NCBI GenBank assembly: GCA_903923915.1
Contig: CAIXZI010000358.1
Coordinates: forward strand, 1 to 24,150
Reading direction: 5' to 3'
Origin: an uncultured Bacteroidota bacterium
Lineage (GTDB): Bacteria; Bacteroidota; Bacteroidia; B-17B0; Aurantibacillaceae
Length of the DNA: 24,150 nucleotides
The notes below the pieces were generated by a model. It did no database searches. It worked only from the letters and a program-made list of their open reading frames with translations, and had not been told where the DNA came from. The translations under genes and the position numbers were made by a program. Below, piece by piece: positions 23,694 to 24,150 of this stretch (the first letter of the stretch is position 1; each line of letters begins with the position of its first letter).

Positions 23694-24150
23694 GCAACTC
23701 ATTTGTTTTTAATGCCACGTCCATAAATAAAATTTTGGCACTTACATTTCGCTCGATATGGTAGAATGCTTTGTTAAATAATTCGGTTAAACCCTCGTGG
23801 TTTTGTGTGTTTATATACGGATGAAATTTTTGCAAAAATTCTTTTTCCTCATCAGTGCCAGAAACCGCTGTGGGTAAGTGTTTCATCATAATACAATTTC
23901 TAAAAGTATGTAAAGCATAAATTAAAAATTGCTTCTGTTTTTCTCGTCCGATGCGTGCAAAATCATCTACCCAATTTGATATTTTAAAGGCATCAAAACG
24001 AAGACAACAACGCATAAATGTTTGAAATAAAATAAAATTTTGTGTAGATGCAATATTTTCATCTGCCAATAAAAAAGCTTCGCGTGGGTTTTGCTGAGAA
24101 AGATCTGCAACCTGCTGGGCATGCCCTTGCGAGAGATTAAAAGCTGTAGC
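23650..24150 (-). CDS. DNA polymerase III delta' subunit-like protein, C-terminal part (5' truncated by window)
   Basis: The frame stays open from the TAA at 23650 to the end of the window, giving 166 residues of the C-terminal part. The pattern is that of the C-terminal collar domain of the Bacteroidota clamp-loader subunit HolB: an Ala/Gln-rich helix (FNLSQGHAQQVADLSQQNPR), then FQTFMRCCLRFDAFKISNWVDDFARIGREKQKQFLIYALHTFRNC, and later AKILFMDVALKTNELL. The ATPase module would lie beyond the window. The last 14 codons sit in a tandemly duplicated segment. Identification rests on this domain only. Confidence 0.65.
   Translation of the reverse strand, partial: ATAFNLSQGHAQQVADLSQQNPREAFLLADENIASTQNFILFQTFMRCCLRFDAFKISNWVDDFARIGREKQKQFLIYALHTFRNCIMMKHLPTAVSGTDEEKEFLQKFHPYINTQNHEGLTELFNKAFYHIERNVSAKILFMDVALKTNELLNAVQHSAKPSTKQ

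Overview
The window reads as the chromosome of an AT-rich member of the Bacteroidota. Evidence for this: a CHU_C / type IX secretion type-B C-terminal domain (22458-23294), a DUF2480 protein, a bTHX ribosomal protein, exported proteins with short signal peptides ending in SQ or AQ, almost no Shine-Dalgarno sequences, and several TAnnTTTG-type -7 promoter elements. No rRNA, tRNA, CRISPR array or insertion sequence was seen. No stretch longer than about 130 bases lacks a gene.

Layout. 1-957: the end of a sensor histidine kinase and its LytTR response regulator, convergent with a small lipoprotein (944-1630). 1699-5298: mnmG, a zinc-ribbon methyltransferase and a small outer-membrane protein, all on the + strand. 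Each is followed within 3-6 bases of its stop codon by a parS centromere site (16 bp, TGTTNCACGTGNAACA type), at 3592, 4516 and 5283. The last two are fused to near-identical intrinsic terminators. 5334-8880: a minus-strand operon of an ABC permease, tpiA, prmA and an exported protein. 8960-11377: an accessory islet with mazEF on the minus strand, a beta-lactamase-fold serine hydrolase, and a second toxin-antitoxin pair on the + strand. 11433-13337: hemL, with an internal 7-bp tandem repeat, and an exported protein. 13401-15697: a metallo-beta-lactamase-fold hydrolase, a STAS-like protein, a MazG-like pyrophosphohydrolase and an exported protein. 15763-18627: gcvP. 18724-21096: two convergent envelope proteins, the second an OmpA-family protein. 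21156-22345: DUF2480-trmD. 22458-24150: a small T9SS substrate, bTHX (53 codons, with a lysine/alanine tail) and the 3' part of a DNA polymerase III delta' gene whose tail is tandemly duplicated.

How it fits together. Most genes are housekeeping: tRNA modification (mnmG, trmD), ribosome (prmA, bTHX), central metabolism (tpiA, gcvP, hemL) and replication (holB-like). They are mixed with envelope proteins typical of the phylum. The parS cluster suggests the region lies in the origin-proximal part of the chromosome and loads ParB, although parA, parB and oriC are not in the window. The main accessory signal is the serine hydrolase flanked by two toxin-antitoxin pairs.
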